Source: Clostridia bacterium (GTDB taxonomy: Bacteria > Bacillota > Clostridia > Oscillospirales > Butyricicoccaceae). Taken from it: 64,000 bases of DNA. A program made the translations under genes and the position numbers. The notes beneath the pieces are model-generated. The model did no database searches, was not told the DNA's origin, and saw only the letters and a list, made by a program, of their open reading frames with translations. The stretch covers positions 1 to 64,000 of the forward strand of contig JAFQTO010000020.1 of the NCBI GenBank assembly GCA_017408985.1. Direction: 5' to 3'. Below, in pieces: positions 7,399 through 17,831 of the stretch. Numbering within the stretch: position 1 is the first letter of the stretch; each line of letters begins with the position of its first letter.

Positions 7399-10023
7399 AT
7401 GATCAAAGAACTCCCCAAGGTCTATGAACCCAAAGATACAGAGGACAAGCTGTATCAATTTTGGATGGATAACGGACTTTTTAATGCCGAAGTCGACAAG
7501 AACAAAAAGCCCTTTTCCATCGTTATTCCCCCTCCCAATGTTACAGGCCAGCTGCATATGGGACACGCGCTGGACAATACTCTGCAGGATATTCTTATCC
7601 GTACCAAGCGTATGCAGGGCTACAGCACTCTGTGGATGCCCGGTACCGACCACGCAGGTATTGCCACACAGATCAAGGTCGAAGCCGAACTGCGCAAGGA
7701 CGGTCTGACCCGTTACGATCTGGGCAGAGAGAAGTTTTTGGAAAAGGTATGGGAGTGGAAGGAGACTTACGGCTCCCGTATCATCAACCAGCTGCACAAG
7801 CTGGGTGCATCCTGCGACTGGCGCAGGACACGTTTTACTATGGACGAGGGTCTGAGCAAGGCTGTCCGTGAGGTATTCGTTACTCTGTACGAAAAGGGTC
7901 TTATCTACAAGGGCAACCGTATAATCAACTGGTGCCCCGAATGTACCACCGCACTGAGCGATGCCGAGGTCGAATACAGCGAGCAGGCAGGACATCTGTG
8001 GTATATCAAGTATCAGATCGAAAACAGCGACGAGTATCTGGAGATCGCTACCACCCGTCCCGAGACCATGATGGGCGACACCGGTATTGCCGTTAACCCC
8101 AAGGACGAGAGATATAAGCACCTTATCGGCAAGAATGCTATCCTGCCCCTGATGAACAGACCTATTCCCATCTTTGCTGACGATTACGTTGAGATGGACT
8201 TTGGTACCGGCTGCGTAAAGGTAACTCCCTGCCACGACCCCAACGACTTTGACATGGGCAAGCGTCACGATCTGGAGTTTATCCTGGTTATGGACGGCGA
8301 CGGCAAGATCAACAAAAACGGCGGCAAATACTGCGGTATGGACCGTATGGAAGCCAGAAAGGCTGTTGTCAAAGATCTGGAGGAGCTTGGACTGCTGACC
8401 CGCACCGAAGATTACAAGCACAATGTCGGCGCCTGCTACCGCTGCGGTACCAACGTTGAGCCTATGACCTCTGCACAGTGGTTCGTCAAGATGGCTCCTT
8501 TTGCAGAGCACGATATGGAAGCGGTCAAGAGAGGCGACATTCGTTTCGTTCCCGAGAGATTCACCAAGACCTATATGAACTGGATGGAGAACGTCCACGA
8601 CTGGTGCATCTCCCGTCAGCTGTGGTGGGGTCACCGCATCCCTGCCTGGTACTGCGCAGACTGCGGTCATATCACCGTAAGCCGTACCGATCCCGACAAG
8701 TGCGAAAAGTGCGGCAGCACACATATCAAGCAGGACGAGGACGTTCTGGATACCTGGTTCAGCTCGGGTATGTGGCCCTTCAGCACAATGGGCTGGCCCG
8801 AAAAGACCGAGGAGCTTGCCTACTACTATCCTACCAACGTTTTGGTTACAGGCTACGATATCATATTCTTCTGGGTCGCACGTATGATTGCATTCGGCCT
8901 TGAGGTCATGGACGAAAAGCCCTTCAACGACGTATTCCTCCACGGCATCGTCAGAGACAGCCAGGGCAGAAAGATGAGCAAGTCTCTGGGCAACGGTATC
9001 GATCCTCTGGAGGTCATCGAAAAGTACGGCGCAGACGCTCTGAGATTTACTCTGGTAACGGGCAACAGCCCCGGAAACGACACCCGTTTCTATTACGAGC
9101 GTGTTGAGGCAAACCGCAACTTCTGCAACAAGATATGGAATGCATCCAGATTTGTTATGATGAACCTGACCGTTGATGATTTCACCCTGTCCGAAAATCT
9201 GTCTATTGAGGACAAGTGGATCCTGACTCTGTACAACCAGCTGGTCAAGGAAGTCACCGAGAATATAGAGAAGTACGAACTGGGCGTTGCAGCCGATAAG
9301 CTGTACTCCTTCATCTGGGACAAATACTGCGACTGGTATATCGAGCTCTGCAAGACCCGTCTCTCCGCCGATGCCGACAAGCAGGCAAACGAGTGTGCGC
9401 AGAAGGTGCTGGGCTACGTACTGGTAGGCACTCTCAAGCTGCTGCATCCCTTTATGCCCTTTATCACCGAGACTATCTGGCAGGCACTTCCTCACGAAGG
9501 CGTGTCCATTATGGTCTCTCAGTGGGAAAAGTTCGACGACAAGCTGGTATTCCCGGAGGCCGTTGCTCAGATGGAGCAGATTATGGACGTTGTCAAGGTC
9601 GTGCGCAACCGCCGCAGCGAGATTAACGTTCCTCCCTCCAAGAGAGCATCGCTGACAATCGTCACCGAGTCTCCCGAGCTGTTTGCTCAGGCAGAACCCT
9701 TCCTCAAGAAACTTGCATGGGCAAGCGAGGTCACTGTCTGCGCCGAAGTCCCCGCAAACGCCGAGAGCATGGTATCCTGCGCCACCAACGTAGCACAGGT
9801 GTTTATGCCCCTCAGCGAGCTTGTTGACACCGAAAAGGAAAAGGCAAGAATAAACGGCGAGATCGAAAAGGCAAAGAAGTTCGTTGCATCGCTTGAAGCC
9901 AAGCTGTCCAACGAGAACTTTGTTGCAAAAGCTCCTGCAGCAGTCGTTAATGCCGAAAGGGAAAAGCTTGAAAAGAACAAGGCTCTCATAGCCAAGCTGG
10001 AGGACAGCCTCCGCCTGCTCTAA
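7399..10023 (+). CDS. valS: Valyl-tRNA synthetase
   Basis: 874 residues, full length. A cytoplasmic class I synthetase that charges tRNA-Val. The HIGH motif appears as HMGH at residues 53-56 within [13 protein letters not shown], and KMSKS at about 525. The editing (CP1) domain includes the [11 protein letters not shown] motif. An anticodon-binding domain and a C-terminal coiled coil (from about 810, rich in K/E/A) complete the family layout. GAGGAG at 7382-7387 precedes the ATG. Expression is governed by the T-box upstream, and folC follows 16 bases later. Codon use looks highly biased, as for strongly expressed genes. Confidence 0.98.
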   Translation: MIKELPKVYEPKDTEDKLYQFWMDNGLFNAEVDKNKKPFSIVIPPPNVTGQLHMGHALDNTLQDILIRTKRMQGYSTLWMPGTDHAGIATQIKVEAELRKDGLTRYDLGREKFLEKVWEWKETYGSRIINQLHKLGASCDWRRTRFTMDEGLSKAVREVFVTLYEKGLIYKGNRIINWCPECTTALSDAEVEYSEQAGHLWYIKYQIENSDEYLEIATTRPETMMGDTGIAVNPKDERYKHLIGKNAILPLMNRPIPIFADDYVEMDFGTGCVKVTPCHDPNDFDMGKRHDLEFILVMDGDGKINKNGGKYCGMDRMEARKAVVKDLEELGLLTRTEDYKHNVGACYRCGTNVEPMTSAQWFVKMAPFAEHDMEAVKRGDIRFVPERFTKTYMNWMENVHDWCISRQLWWGHRIPAWYCADCGHITVSRTDPDKCEKCGSTHIKQDEDVLDTWFSSGMWPFSTMGWPEKTEELAYYYPTNVLVTGYDIIFFWVARMIAFGLEVMDEKPFNDVFLHGIVRDSQGRKMSKSLGNGIDPLEVIEKYGADALRFTLVTGNSPGNDTRFYYERVEANRNFCNKIWNASRFVMMNLTVDDFTLSENLSIEDKWILTLYNQLVKEVTENIEKYELGVAADKLYSFIWDKYCDWYIELCKTRLSADADKQANECAQKVLGYVLVGTLKLLHPFMPFITETIWQALPHEGVSIMVSQWEKFDDKLVFPEAVAQMEQIMDVVKVVRNRRSEINVPPSKRASLTIVTESPELFAQAEPFLKKLAWASEVTVCAEVPANAESMVSCATNVAQVFMPLSELVDTEKEKARINGEIEKAKKFVASLEAKLSNENFVAKAPAAVVNAEREKLEKNKALIAKLEDSLRLL

Positions 10024-10039
10024 GAAAGGATCTGTGATT

Positions 10040-11320
10040 ATGGATTATCGTCAGGCAGTAGATTATATTCACAACTGTTCACACACCGGTGGCAGAGCGG
10101 GAAGAAAACGTATTGAGCCTCTGCTGGAAAAACTTGGTAATCCTCAAAAAAAGATGAAGATCGTCCATATCGCGGGCTCCAGCGGCAAGGGAAGCACCGC
10201 CGCAATGACTGATGCGGTGCTTCGCAAGGCAGGGTACAAGACCGGTCTGTATATGTCGCCCTACGTCTACGATTTCCGTGAGCGGGTTCAGCTCAACGGT
10301 CAGCTTCCCGACGGTCAGCTCCTTGCCGATGCGCTGGAGAGTATGATCCCCGCCCTCGATGAGATGAAAGCCGAGGGCAGGGAGTGTACCGAGTTTGAGA
10401 CTCTGACCGCGCTGGCATTCCATCTCTACGCAAAAGAGGGATGCGACTTTATGGTACTTGAGGTGGGCATCGGCGGCAGAGGTGACGTCACCAACGTTAT
10501 CGATCCTCCCGTTGTTGCCTGTGTGAATAACATCGGTCTTGACCATACCAATCTTATCGGCAATACCATTTCGGAGATAGCCTATGAGAAGTGCGGCATT
10601 ATCAAGCCGGGCTGTCGGGTAGCCGCCTACTGTGATCTCCACGAGGACGCATACCGCGTGCTTATGGATACCACGAGTGAGTTCGGCATCACCCCGCGTA
10701 TTGAGAACTTTGATGACGTAAAGAATCTGAACTGCACAGGCACAGGCTCCGAATTCGATTATCTCGGTCAGCATTATACGCTGTCTATGGTTGGCGTGCA
10801 TCAGGTCAAAAACGCTCTGAGTGTTATTGCTATCTGTAATCAGCTGAACGAAGCGGGATATAATATCACCACACAGACCATAGCTGACGCTATCAAAGAC
10901 GTATCGCTGGCAGGCAGATTTGAGATAGTGCGCAGAGAACCTCTGTGCATCGTGGACGGCGCACACAACCCTGACAAGATAGGCAGCGTCTGCGACGCCA
11001 TAGACAAGTTCTATTCCGACAAGCGCATTATCTCGGTTTTCGGTATGCAGCGCAAAAAGGACTTTATGTCCTCTATCCCCAAGGTAGCAAAGCGCAGCAG
11101 CGTGCTTATATCCACAGAACCCCGAGATGTCAAAGATGCACTCAAGGCCGAGGAGATTGCAGAGATAGCGTCCCAGTACTGTGACAAAGTTATCGCCTGC
11201 AAAAATCCCGTTGAGGCAGGAAGACTTGCAGTCGGTCTTGCGGGCAAAGACGACGTTGTCATCTCCTGCGGCTCGCTGTATCTTGTCGCCGACGTGGAAA
11301 AGGGAATTAACAACCGCTAA
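10040..11320 (+). CDS. folC: Bifunctional folylpolyglutamate synthase / dihydrofolate synthase
   Basis: 426 residues, Mur-ligase-like. Adds L-glutamate to dihydropteroate and to folates, using ATP. The P-loop is GSSGKGS at about 46-52. The VLEVGIGGRGDVTNV signature and the Mur-ligase His/Asp stretch (VDGAHNPDK) follow. The ATG at 10040 is 10 bases after AAGAAAGGA; a GTG at 10034 is also possible but too close. Placement after valS in one operon is common in Firmicutes. A strong terminator follows. Confidence 0.95.
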   Translation: MDYRQAVDYIHNCSHTGGRAGRKRIEPLLEKLGNPQKKMKIVHIAGSSGKGSTAAMTDAVLRKAGYKTGLYMSPYVYDFRERVQLNGQLPDGQLLADALESMIPALDEMKAEGRECTEFETLTALAFHLYAKEGCDFMVLEVGIGGRGDVTNVIDPPVVACVNNIGLDHTNLIGNTISEIAYEKCGIIKPGCRVAAYCDLHEDAYRVLMDTTSEFGITPRIENFDDVKNLNCTGTGSEFDYLGQHYTLSMVGVHQVKNALSVIAICNQLNEAGYNITTQTIADAIKDVSLAGRFEIVRREPLCIVDGAHNPDKIGSVCDAIDKFYSDKRIISVFGMQRKKDFMSSIPKVAKRSSVLISTEPRDVKDALKAEEIAEIASQYCDKVIACKNPVEAGRLAVGLAGKDDVVISCGSLYLVADVEKGINNR

Positions 11321-11359
11321 TCGACAGACTTTTACAACAATCGCATAAACGTTGATATA

Positions 11360-11393
11360 AAATAACTATGGGCTTGTCCCGTAGTTATTTTTT
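11360..11393 (+). terminator. Strong terminator between folC and spoIIAA
   Basis: AAATAACTATGGG (11360-11372) pairs over 13 positions with CCCGTAGTTATTT (11378-11390), then TTT. It ends only 5 bases before the spoIIAA ribosome binding site. Confidence 0.85.
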
Positions 11394-11408
11394 GTGCGGA
11401 GGGATAGA

Positions 11409-11714
11409 ATGACTGTTTCTTATAACGAAGACAGAGGAAAGCTGCTGATCGAGCTTTTCGGAGAGTTGGGGCATCACGAAGCCATAGATGCAATGGACAA
11501 TATAGCTGCGCTGTATGAGTGTATAAGCCCCATAGAGCTTATATTGGATATGAGCGGCATTACTTTTATGGACAGCTCCGGTATTGCCGTAGTTATGCGC
11601 ACCAAACGTCTGTGCGACAATGACGGAATTGCCATGGCGGTCAGAAACGCACCTAAACAAGCGCTCAAAGTGCTGTCTGCGGCAGGCATAACACGGCTCG
11701 TAAGCTTTATATAA
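11409..11714 (+). CDS. spoIIAA: Anti-sigma-F factor antagonist SpoIIAA
   Basis: 101 residues, a single STAS domain. In the forespore the unphosphorylated protein pulls SpoIIAB off sigma-F. The phospho-acceptor motif DSSG is at residues 55-58, with Ser57 matching the serine phosphorylated by SpoIIAB. GGAGGG at 11398-11403 selects this ATG. First gene of spoIIAA-spoIIAB-sigF. I could not find a convincing sigma-H promoter in the 88 bases after folC, most of which is the terminator hairpin. Confidence 0.95.
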   Translation: MTVSYNEDRGKLLIELFGELGHHEAIDAMDNIAALYECISPIELILDMSGITFMDSSGIAVVMRTKRLCDNDGIAMAVRNAPKQALKVLSAAGITRLVSFI

Positions 11715-11728
11715 CGGAGGCGACAGAT

Positions 11729-12172
11729 ATGAAAAACACTATAAACAAGATGAGTATGACCTTTCCCAGCCGAAGCTCCAACGAGGGGTTTGCAAGATCG
11801 GCGGCGGCAGCATTTATTGCACAGCTGGATCCCACGGTAGACGAGCTTAGCGATATCAAAACGGCGGTCTCCGAGGCGGTCACAAACTGTATCGTCCACG
11901 CCTATAAGGAGCGGGTTGGTGACATAACACTGACGGTAGAAATAGGCGAGGATAATATGGTTGAGATATCGGTCAGGGACAAAGGCTGCGGTATCGAGGA
12001 CATTAAAAAAGCCTGCGAGCCTATGTTTACCACAGGCGGGCAGGAGAGAAGCGGAATGGGCTTTACCATTATGGAGTCTTTTATGGACAGTATGAAAGTT
12101 CGCTCAGCACCCGGCAAAGGCACTACCGTAAAAATGAGAAAACGTATCAGCGTCAGAGGGATGTTCAGATGA
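11729..12172 (+). CDS. spoIIAB: Anti-sigma-F factor SpoIIAB (serine kinase)
   Basis: 147 residues, GHKL ATPase/kinase fold. It holds sigma-F inactive and phosphorylates SpoIIAA. The N-box is EAVTNCIVHAY, G1 is DKGCGI and G2 is GMGFTIMESF. The start has GGAGG 8 bases upstream. Its stop overlaps the sigF ATG by 4 bases (ATGA), which couples the anti-sigma factor and its target at translation. Confidence 0.96.
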   Translation: MKNTINKMSMTFPSRSSNEGFARSAAAAFIAQLDPTVDELSDIKTAVSEAVTNCIVHAYKERVGDITLTVEIGEDNMVEISVRDKGCGIEDIKKACEPMFTTGGQERSGMGFTIMESFMDSMKVRSAPGKGTTVKMRKRISVRGMFR

Positions 12173-12867
12173 CACAGTCGCTTATAGCGGCACAGAGGGG
12201 AGACAAAGACGCCCTTGACGAGTTGACACGCCAAAACTCTGCGCTTATCTACAGCGTTGCACGCAGGTTTTTGGGCAGAGGTGTTGAGCTGGATGATTTG
12301 TTTCAGATCGGGAGCATTGGATTTATCAAGGCTGTAAAGGGATTTGACGTTACATACGGGACCCGGTTTTCAACATACGCAGTACCCAAGATAGCCGGCG
12401 AGATCAAGCGGTTTTTACGGGATGACGGTATGATAAAGGTCAGCCGAAGCATAAAAGAGAATGCCTCTTGCGTCAGCAACGCCATATCAAGCTACGAGAG
12501 TGCTTACGGGACACAGCCGAGGGTCAGCGATATATGCGCCGTGACCGGACTGGATGCAGAGGATGTTGCCTTGTGTATGGAAGCGCCATATATTACCCAG
12601 TCACTTGATGCTGAGGTGACCGAGGGGCTCAGACTTATGGATACTATTGACAGCGGATATGAGGAACAAAAACTCGTCGAGCATATTGCCCTCAGACAGG
12701 CAATGGATGAACTCGACGAGTTATGGCGTGTTATTGTAAGACTAAGGTTTTTCGGAGGGCTGACACAGCAGGAAACGGCAAAAATGTTGGGCATCAATCA
12801 GGTGCAGGTCTCCCGTATTGAGCGAAAAGCCTTTGAAAAACTCAGAAAAAGGCTGGTTACTATATAA
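12169..12867 (+). CDS. sigF: Sporulation sigma factor SigF
   Basis: 232 residues, forespore-specific sigma-70 family factor. Region 2 contains ELDDLFQIGSIGFIKAV and GTRFSTYAVPKIAGEIKRF. Region 3 follows, then region 4 with the HTH GLTQQETAKMLGINQVQVSR. Length is slightly below the Bacillus homologue. Its last 8 bases overlap the 3' end of the convergent AEC transporter gene, with no terminator between the two. Confidence 0.96.
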   Translation: MTQSLIAAQRGDKDALDELTRQNSALIYSVARRFLGRGVELDDLFQIGSIGFIKAVKGFDVTYGTRFSTYAVPKIAGEIKRFLRDDGMIKVSRSIKENASCVSNAISSYESAYGTQPRVSDICAVTGLDAEDVALCMEAPYITQSLDAEVTEGLRLMDTIDSGYEEQKLVEHIALRQAMDELDELWRVIVRLRFFGGLTQQETAKMLGINQVQVSRIERKAFEKLRKRLVTI

Positions 12868-13798
12868 TGCCTAACGAACTGTAGAGGAATATCCATACGA
12901 ATATTGTGAAGCAGGACAGCGCCGATGCCACAATGACCGTTTCTCCCGCTATAGTGTAGTCGCTGTCCATCTGCTGTGCCATAGTGAAGGACGATATTGC
13001 GGGTGGCGCGGAAAAAGCGATGAGCAGGGAGGCAAACTCCACGCCGCGGAAGCCCAGTGCCACGGCAAGCACCGAGCCTATCAGCGGAAACGCAACCAGC
13101 CTGCCGAAGGTGCATATCAGCACGTCTTTCATGTCGTGTTTGATGTTGTCAAATTTGAAAAATGCGCCCAACAGAACGATGGACAGAGGAGACGCCACAG
13201 CGGCAACGGACGAAACGGTGGAGCATATTACCTCGGGCAGTCTGAGTCCCGAGAAATTGACCGCAAAACCCAGCAAAGTCGCAAGAATAAGCGGATTTGT
13301 GATTATGGATCGGAGTATCTTGGATATACGGGGCTTTTCACCGCGGAATACTTCAAGGGTGATGACTGCAAGGAAGTTGAACAGAGGCACCACGATAGCG
13401 GTCAGCAGAGCCGGCACGGCAGAGGGCTCATTGTTGTAGATGGTAGATATTATGGGTATACCGAGTATAACGAAGTTACTGCGGAATATAGCCTGGATCA
13501 TGGCACCGCGCCGGCGGTTATCCTTGCGCAGCTTGCAGATAATGGGGATAGACAGCAGGTAGAGCAGGATAACGACAATAGGCGCAAACAGTATAAGCTT
13601 CAGATTGAATACGCTTTTAAGCTGTGAAGTGTATACGTTTTTGAACAGCAGGATGGGCAAAAATACCTTAAATACCAGCTTATTGACTTTGGTTATCATA
13701 GTCTCGTCAATGAGCTTGATTTGTTTGAGAAAATAGCCCAGAGCGAGCATCAGAAATATCGGCAGGACTGAGTTGAGAGCGATAATAAAGCTTTCCAT
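12860..13798 (-). CDS. AEC (auxin efflux carrier) family transporter
   Basis: 312 residues with about ten hydrophobic helices in two inverted halves, as in the AEC/BART superfamily. It starts with a long apolar helix (ALNSVLPIFLMLALGYFL). Members export organic acids or malate-like compounds; no substrate can be inferred here. The ATG at 13798 follows AAGGA with 10 bases between; an upstream in-frame ATG at 13849 lacks an RBS. Convergent 8-base overlap with sigF. Confidence 0.88.
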   Translation of the reverse strand: MESFIIALNSVLPIFLMLALGYFLKQIKLIDETMITKVNKLVFKVFLPILLFKNVYTSQLKSVFNLKLILFAPIVVILLYLLSIPIICKLRKDNRRRGAMIQAIFRSNFVILGIPIISTIYNNEPSAVPALLTAIVVPLFNFLAVITLEVFRGEKPRISKILRSIITNPLILATLLGFAVNFSGLRLPEVICSTVSSVAAVASPLSIVLLGAFFKFDNIKHDMKDVLICTFGRLVAFPLIGSVLAVALGFRGVEFASLLIAFSAPPAISSFTMAQQMDSDYTIAGETVIVASALSCFTIFVWIFLYSSLGII

Positions 13799-13862
13799 AT
13801 TTTGCACATCCTTACAATAGTTGAGAGGGTACGGCGTGTACCCTCTCATAACGGCAGATAGA

Positions 13863-14900
13863 TTAAGATTTGAGGTCTGTCCAGAGTTTTGCGTAATAAT
13901 CGTTGATCTCTGTGGGCAGATTTATGTATATCTGACACTTGTCCAGAACTTCGTCGGAGGGGAACATAATGGGGTTATTCTTGACATCGTCGGGGAGTGC
14001 CTCATAAGCAAGCTTGGAGGGAGTTGCATAGCAGGTTACATCCATATTTGCAAGACATACTTCGGTCTCGCACATATAGTTGATAAATGCTTCTGCGTTA
14101 TCCTTGTTCTTTGCACCTTTGGGGATGCACATTGCGTCAATAAACATATTGCTGCCTGATTCGGGGATAACAAACCTGAGATCGGGATTGTTCTCCATCA
14201 TAAGCAGAGCGTCGCCTGCGTAATAAGCGCCTATAGCGGCCTCGCCGCCTTCAAGCTTGTCGTACATCTCGTCCATATAATAACCCTGCAGAATACCCTT
14301 CTGCTGCTTGAGAAGCTGATATGCTTCATCGATCTGGGACTTGTCGGTGGTGTTCACGTCGTAGCCGAGGATGAACAGCGCGCTTGCAAAGGCATCGCGG
14401 GAGTTGTCAAACTGAAGGATCTGTCCGGAGTAAGAAGGATCGTACATAGCAGTCCAGTCGGTTATCTCGTCCGTGATGGTCTTGCTGTTGTAGATGATAC
14501 CGGTAACTCCCCAGGTGTAGGGTACCGAATACTCGTTCTGCGGATCAAATGCCTGATTGAGATAGCGCGAGTCAATATTGGCGATATTGGGAACATTGTC
14601 AAAATTGATCTTCTCCAGCATACCCTCGTCTATCAGTCGGGAGATCATATAGTCGGAGGGGATAATAACGTCGTAGCTGGAACCGCCCTGCTTGAGTACC
14701 GAGTAGAGCTGCTCATTGGACTGGTAGGTTTTGTAGTTGACCTTTATGCCGGTTTTCTTTTCAAAATCGTCAAATATACCGGTGTCTATATTTTCACCCC
14801 AGTTATACACGTTGACTTCACCGTTGGGGTAGCTCTTACCGCAGGCGGGGAGCAGGGAAAACAGCATAACAGCTACAACAAGAAGGGCAATTTTTTTCAA
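13863..14900 (-). CDS. potD: Spermidine/putrescine ABC transporter, substrate-binding lipoprotein PotD
   Basis: 345 residues. Binds polyamine outside the membrane and delivers it to PotBC. Signal peptide with lipobox LLPAC and lipidated Cys20, then the solute-binding core opening with VNVYNWGENIDTG, as in PotD/PotF. The start is TTG at 14900 with AAAGGAG 7 bases upstream; no ATG fits. Last gene of the operon potA-potB-potC-potD. Confidence 0.93.
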   Translation of the reverse strand: MKKIALLVVAVMLFSLLPACGKSYPNGEVNVYNWGENIDTGIFDDFEKKTGIKVNYKTYQSNEQLYSVLKQGGSSYDVIIPSDYMISRLIDEGMLEKINFDNVPNIANIDSRYLNQAFDPQNEYSVPYTWGVTGIIYNSKTITDEITDWTAMYDPSYSGQILQFDNSRDAFASALFILGYDVNTTDKSQIDEAYQLLKQQKGILQGYYMDEMYDKLEGGEAAIGAYYAGDALLMMENNPDLRFVIPESGSNMFIDAMCIPKGAKNKDNAEAFINYMCETEVCLANMDVTCYATPSKLAYEALPDDVKNNPIMFPSDEVLDKCQIYINLPTEINDYYAKLWTDLKS

Positions 14901-14914
14901 TTTTTTATCTCCTT

Positions 14915-15775
14915 TCAATTTGCGGATCCCGAATCGGAAGAGAGTGCACGCATTTTCTTTTCTGCGGCTTTTTCCTGACGGGCTTGTCTGACGTTGATGA
15001 TGATAAGCAATACAAGAACGGTAATAAACAAAAGGGTGGACAGTGCGTTGATCTCGGGGCTGATACGCTTCTTGGTCATTGCGTATATTTCCATACTCAG
15101 AGTCTGTACTCTTGAGCCTGCGGTAAAATAGCTGATAACAAAATCGTCGATAGACAGAGTAAATGCCATTATAAGACCGCTGACGATACCGGGACGGATC
15201 TCGGGGAGAATGACCTTGAAGAAAGACTGTATCCACGTCGCACCCAGATCCTGCGCCGCTTCAAACAGATTCTTGTCAAGCTGCCTGAGTTTGGGCAGTA
15301 CCGACAGGATGACATAGGGGATATTGAATGTGATATGGGCAATGAGAAGAGTGCCGAAGCCAAGCTCGATCTCAAGACCCAATATGCGGTTGAGGATAGC
15401 AAAAAACGATACAAAAAGCAGACTCATCGAAACACCGGTAATAATATCAGCGTTTATGACGGGGATATTGTTGACGGCGAGGATAGCGTCCCTCGTGCGG
15501 CGGCGCATACTGTAGAGACCGACGGCGGTAAAGGTACCGGCAACGGTAGCCACGACGGCTGCGATGGCAGACACCAGCAGGGTCACCCACAGAGCGTTGA
15601 GGATACTTTCGTTCTGAAACAGTTTGATATACCAGTCAAAGGTAAAACCCTCGTACACGGTACGGCTGCGGTTCTCGTTGAATGAGAATATAATAAGTAT
15701 GAATATAGGTGCGTAGAGGAATAGAAATATAAGTGCTTCGAATATTCTGGTAAATACGCGGTTTTGCTTTTTCAT
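14915..15775 (-). CDS. potC: Spermidine/putrescine ABC transporter permease PotC
   Basis: 286 residues, about six membrane helices. The BPD permease loop ([20 protein letters not shown]) docks to the ATPase. It opens with a cytoplasmic basic stretch and a long first helix (LIFLFLYAPIFILII). The ATG overlaps the potB stop by 4 bases. Pairs with PotB to form the membrane channel. Confidence 0.95.
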   Translation of the reverse strand: MKKQNRVFTRIFEALIFLFLYAPIFILIIFSFNENRSRTVYEGFTFDWYIKLFQNESILNALWVTLLVSAIAAVVATVAGTFTAVGLYSMRRRTRDAILAVNNIPVINADIITGVSMSLLFVSFFAILNRILGLEIELGFGTLLIAHITFNIPYVILSVLPKLRQLDKNLFEAAQDLGATWIQSFFKVILPEIRPGIVSGLIMAFTLSIDDFVISYFTAGSRVQTLSMEIYAMTKKRISPEINALSTLLFITVLVLLIIINVRQARQEKAAEKKMRALSSDSGSAN

Positions 15776-16602
15776 AACAGCACCGCCTGTTCTTCACCCT
15801 CACCGAAGCGGTTCATCAGGTACATACATATCATAACGATGACCATCATAACCAGCGACAGAGCACTGCCCAGATGGGGGTTGTACGCACCGCCGAGGAA
15901 CTGCATCTCGATAAGGTCGCCCAGCAGCAGATCCTTGCCGCCGCCCAACAGCTTGGAGATAGCAAAGGTGCTGATGGAGGGAACGAATACCATAGTGATG
16001 CCCGAAAGCACACCGGGGAGACTGAGGGGGAATATAACGCGGAAGAATACGTTAAAAGAATTTGCGCCCAGATCCTGCGCCGCTTCGATAACCGAGCGGT
16101 CAAGCTTGATAATGACCGAGTATATAGGCATTATCATAAAGGGGAGGTAGTTGTAGACCATACCAAGCACCACGGCACCGTCGGTGTTGATAAGCGGTAT
16201 ATAGTCAACACCTAATGCTGCCAGAATACCGAGCTTGCCGAGAAGCTGATTGATCAGTCCGGTGTTCTCCAGAATACTCATCCACGAATAGGTACGGAGG
16301 ATGAAGTTGATCCACATGGGCAGCATAATGAGCATCATAGTTATGCGCTGCATAGCCGCACTCTCTTTGGAGAGGATGTAAGCAAACGGATATCCGATAA
16401 TAAGAGATATCACGGTAGCGATAAATGCCAGCCAAAGGCTTCTGCCGAAAACGTTGGCATAAGTACCCAGTCCGGAAATGTTATCTACGGTAAAACTTCC
16501 GTCCGAGGCGGTAAAAGCGTAGATAACGATGAGCACAAGAGGAGTGACTACAAAAAGCGCCATCCAGACCACGTAGGGGATGGACAAAAACTTCTTACGC
16601 AT
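15772..16602 (-). CDS. potB: Spermidine/putrescine ABC transporter permease PotB
   Basis: 276 residues, six predicted helices. The EAA loop reads [20 protein letters not shown]. It begins with a basic stretch ([13 protein letters not shown]) and overlaps potA by 8 bases. Partner of PotC in the polyamine importer. Confidence 0.95.
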   Translation of the reverse strand: MRKKFLSIPYVVWMALFVVTPLVLIVIYAFTASDGSFTVDNISGLGTYANVFGRSLWLAFIATVISLIIGYPFAYILSKESAAMQRITMMLIMLPMWINFILRTYSWMSILENTGLINQLLGKLGILAALGVDYIPLINTDGAVVLGMVYNYLPFMIMPIYSVIIKLDRSVIEAAQDLGANSFNVFFRVIFPLSLPGVLSGITMVFVPSISTFAISKLLGGGKDLLLGDLIEMQFLGGAYNPHLGSALSLVMMVIVMICMYLMNRFGEGEEQAVLL

Positions 16603-17656
16603 TTTTATCCTCCTCCTTGGGAGTCTTGTGCATTATGTGGATATCGTCGGGGTGCAGATAGATGCCCACGTTTTCGCCGACGGAGGCGTTACGTATAGAA
16701 TGTACGGTCCAGGTAAAATGCTCGCTCTCAACGAGTATCTCGTAATGCACACCCATAAAAGTAACCGAGGTGACCTTGCCGGTTACCTGACCCTTGTCGT
16801 AGGGAGTTAATGTGATATCCTCGGGCCTGACTACGATATCGACAGGCTCGTTTATGCCGAAGCCCGTGTCGAGGCAGGGAAAGTCGGTACCGCAGAAGTT
16901 GACCAGCAGGTCTTTTTTCATAGTGCCGTCTATAATGTTGCTCTCTCCGATGAAGTCGGCGACAAAAGCGTTTTTAGGCTCGTTGTATATGTCCACGGGA
17001 GTGCCGATCTGCTGGATGATACCTTTCTTCATAATAACAATGGTATCACTCATTGTGAGAGCTTCTTCCTGATCGTGGGTAACGTACACAAAAGTGATGC
17101 CTACCTGCTGTTGGATGGCCTTGAGCTCACGCTGCATTTCTTTGCGGAGCTTGAGGTCGAGGGCGCCCAGAGGCTCGTCCAGCAAAAGGACCTTGGGATG
17201 ATTGACCAGCGCGCGCGCAATGGCGATACGCTGCTGCTCACCGCCCGACAAATTGGAGACATGTCTCTGCTCATATCCGGACAGATTGACCAGACGGAGC
17301 ATTTCCTTGACCTTTTCGCGTATCTCAGATTCGGGTCGTTTGGCTATGCGTAGACCGAAAGCGATATTGTCGTATACGTTCAGGTGTGTAAACAGCGCAT
17401 AACGCTGAAAAACTGTATTGACGTGACGCTTGTGAGGGGGGACGTTGTTGATGATCTTTCCGTTAAAATATATATTACCGGAATCGGGCGTCTCAAAACC
17501 ACCGATAAGACGCAAGGTGGTAGTCTTTCCGCAGCCGGAAGGACCAAGCAAAGTGACGAACTCCTTGTCCCTGACGTACAGGTTCAGATTGTTCAGAATT
17601 ACCTTTTCGCCGTATGATTTATTGATATTTTCCAAGAGAATAAGACGTTCAGACAT
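16595..17656 (-). CDS. potA: Spermidine/putrescine ABC transporter ATP-binding protein PotA
   Basis: 353 residues. ATPase of the importer: Walker [14 protein letters not shown]-loop, signature LSGGEQQR, Walker [13 protein letters not shown], then a TOBE domain in the last 80 residues. GGGAGGG lies just before the ATG. First gene of the operon, behind a strong promoter. Confidence 0.96.
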   Translation of the reverse strand: MSERLILLENINKSYGEKVILNNLNLYVRDKEFVTLLGPSGCGKTTTLRLIGGFETPDSGNIYFNGKIINNVPPHKRHVNTVFQRYALFTHLNVYDNIAFGLRIAKRPESEIREKVKEMLRLVNLSGYEQRHVSNLSGGEQQRIAIARALVNHPKVLLLDEPLGALDLKLRKEMQRELKAIQQQVGITFVYVTHDQEEALTMSDTIVIMKKGIIQQIGTPVDIYNEPKNAFVADFIGESNIIDGTMKKDLLVNFCGTDFPCLDTGFGINEPVDIVVRPEDITLTPYDKGQVTGKVTSVTFMGVHYEILVESEHFTWTVHSIRNASVGENVGIYLHPDDIHIMHKTPKEEDKNA

Positions 17657-17688
17657 GATACCCTCCCATAATATACTTCATCAGGTTG

Positions 17689-17716
17689 AGTATAGCACTT
17701 TTTCAGCATATGTCAA
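17689..17716 (-). promoter_or_regulatory. Sigma-A promoter of the pot operon
   Basis: On the minus strand TTGACA (17716-17711), 16-base spacer, TATACT (17694-17689), with TGC before the -10. Confidence 0.85.
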
Positions 17717-17744
17717 TGATTTTTTAAGGAAAAATCCAATAAAA

Positions 17745-17811
17745 CAAGAGAAAAACGAACGCTGATTTGTGAAAGCTTTGAAAAGCTCAAAAATGCTCCG
17801 TTTTTCTCTTG
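17745..17811. repeat. 13-bp inverted repeat flanking a smaller hairpin
   Basis: CAAGAGAAAAACG (17745-17757) is the exact reverse complement of CGTTTTTCTCTTG (17799-17811). Between them AGCTTTGAAAAGCT forms a smaller stem. It lies just past the 3' end of the RluA gene and upstream of the pot promoter. It may act as a terminator for the pseudouridine synthase transcript or be a small structured RNA. Confidence 0.6.
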
Positions 17812-17831
17812 AAATCTTATGTATTGATATT

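Noticed and set aside
7159-9495. A 778-codon open frame on the minus strand
   Set aside because: It lies antisense to valS in its codon-biased region. The peptide has no family features, no RBS, and valS carries all synthetase motifs.
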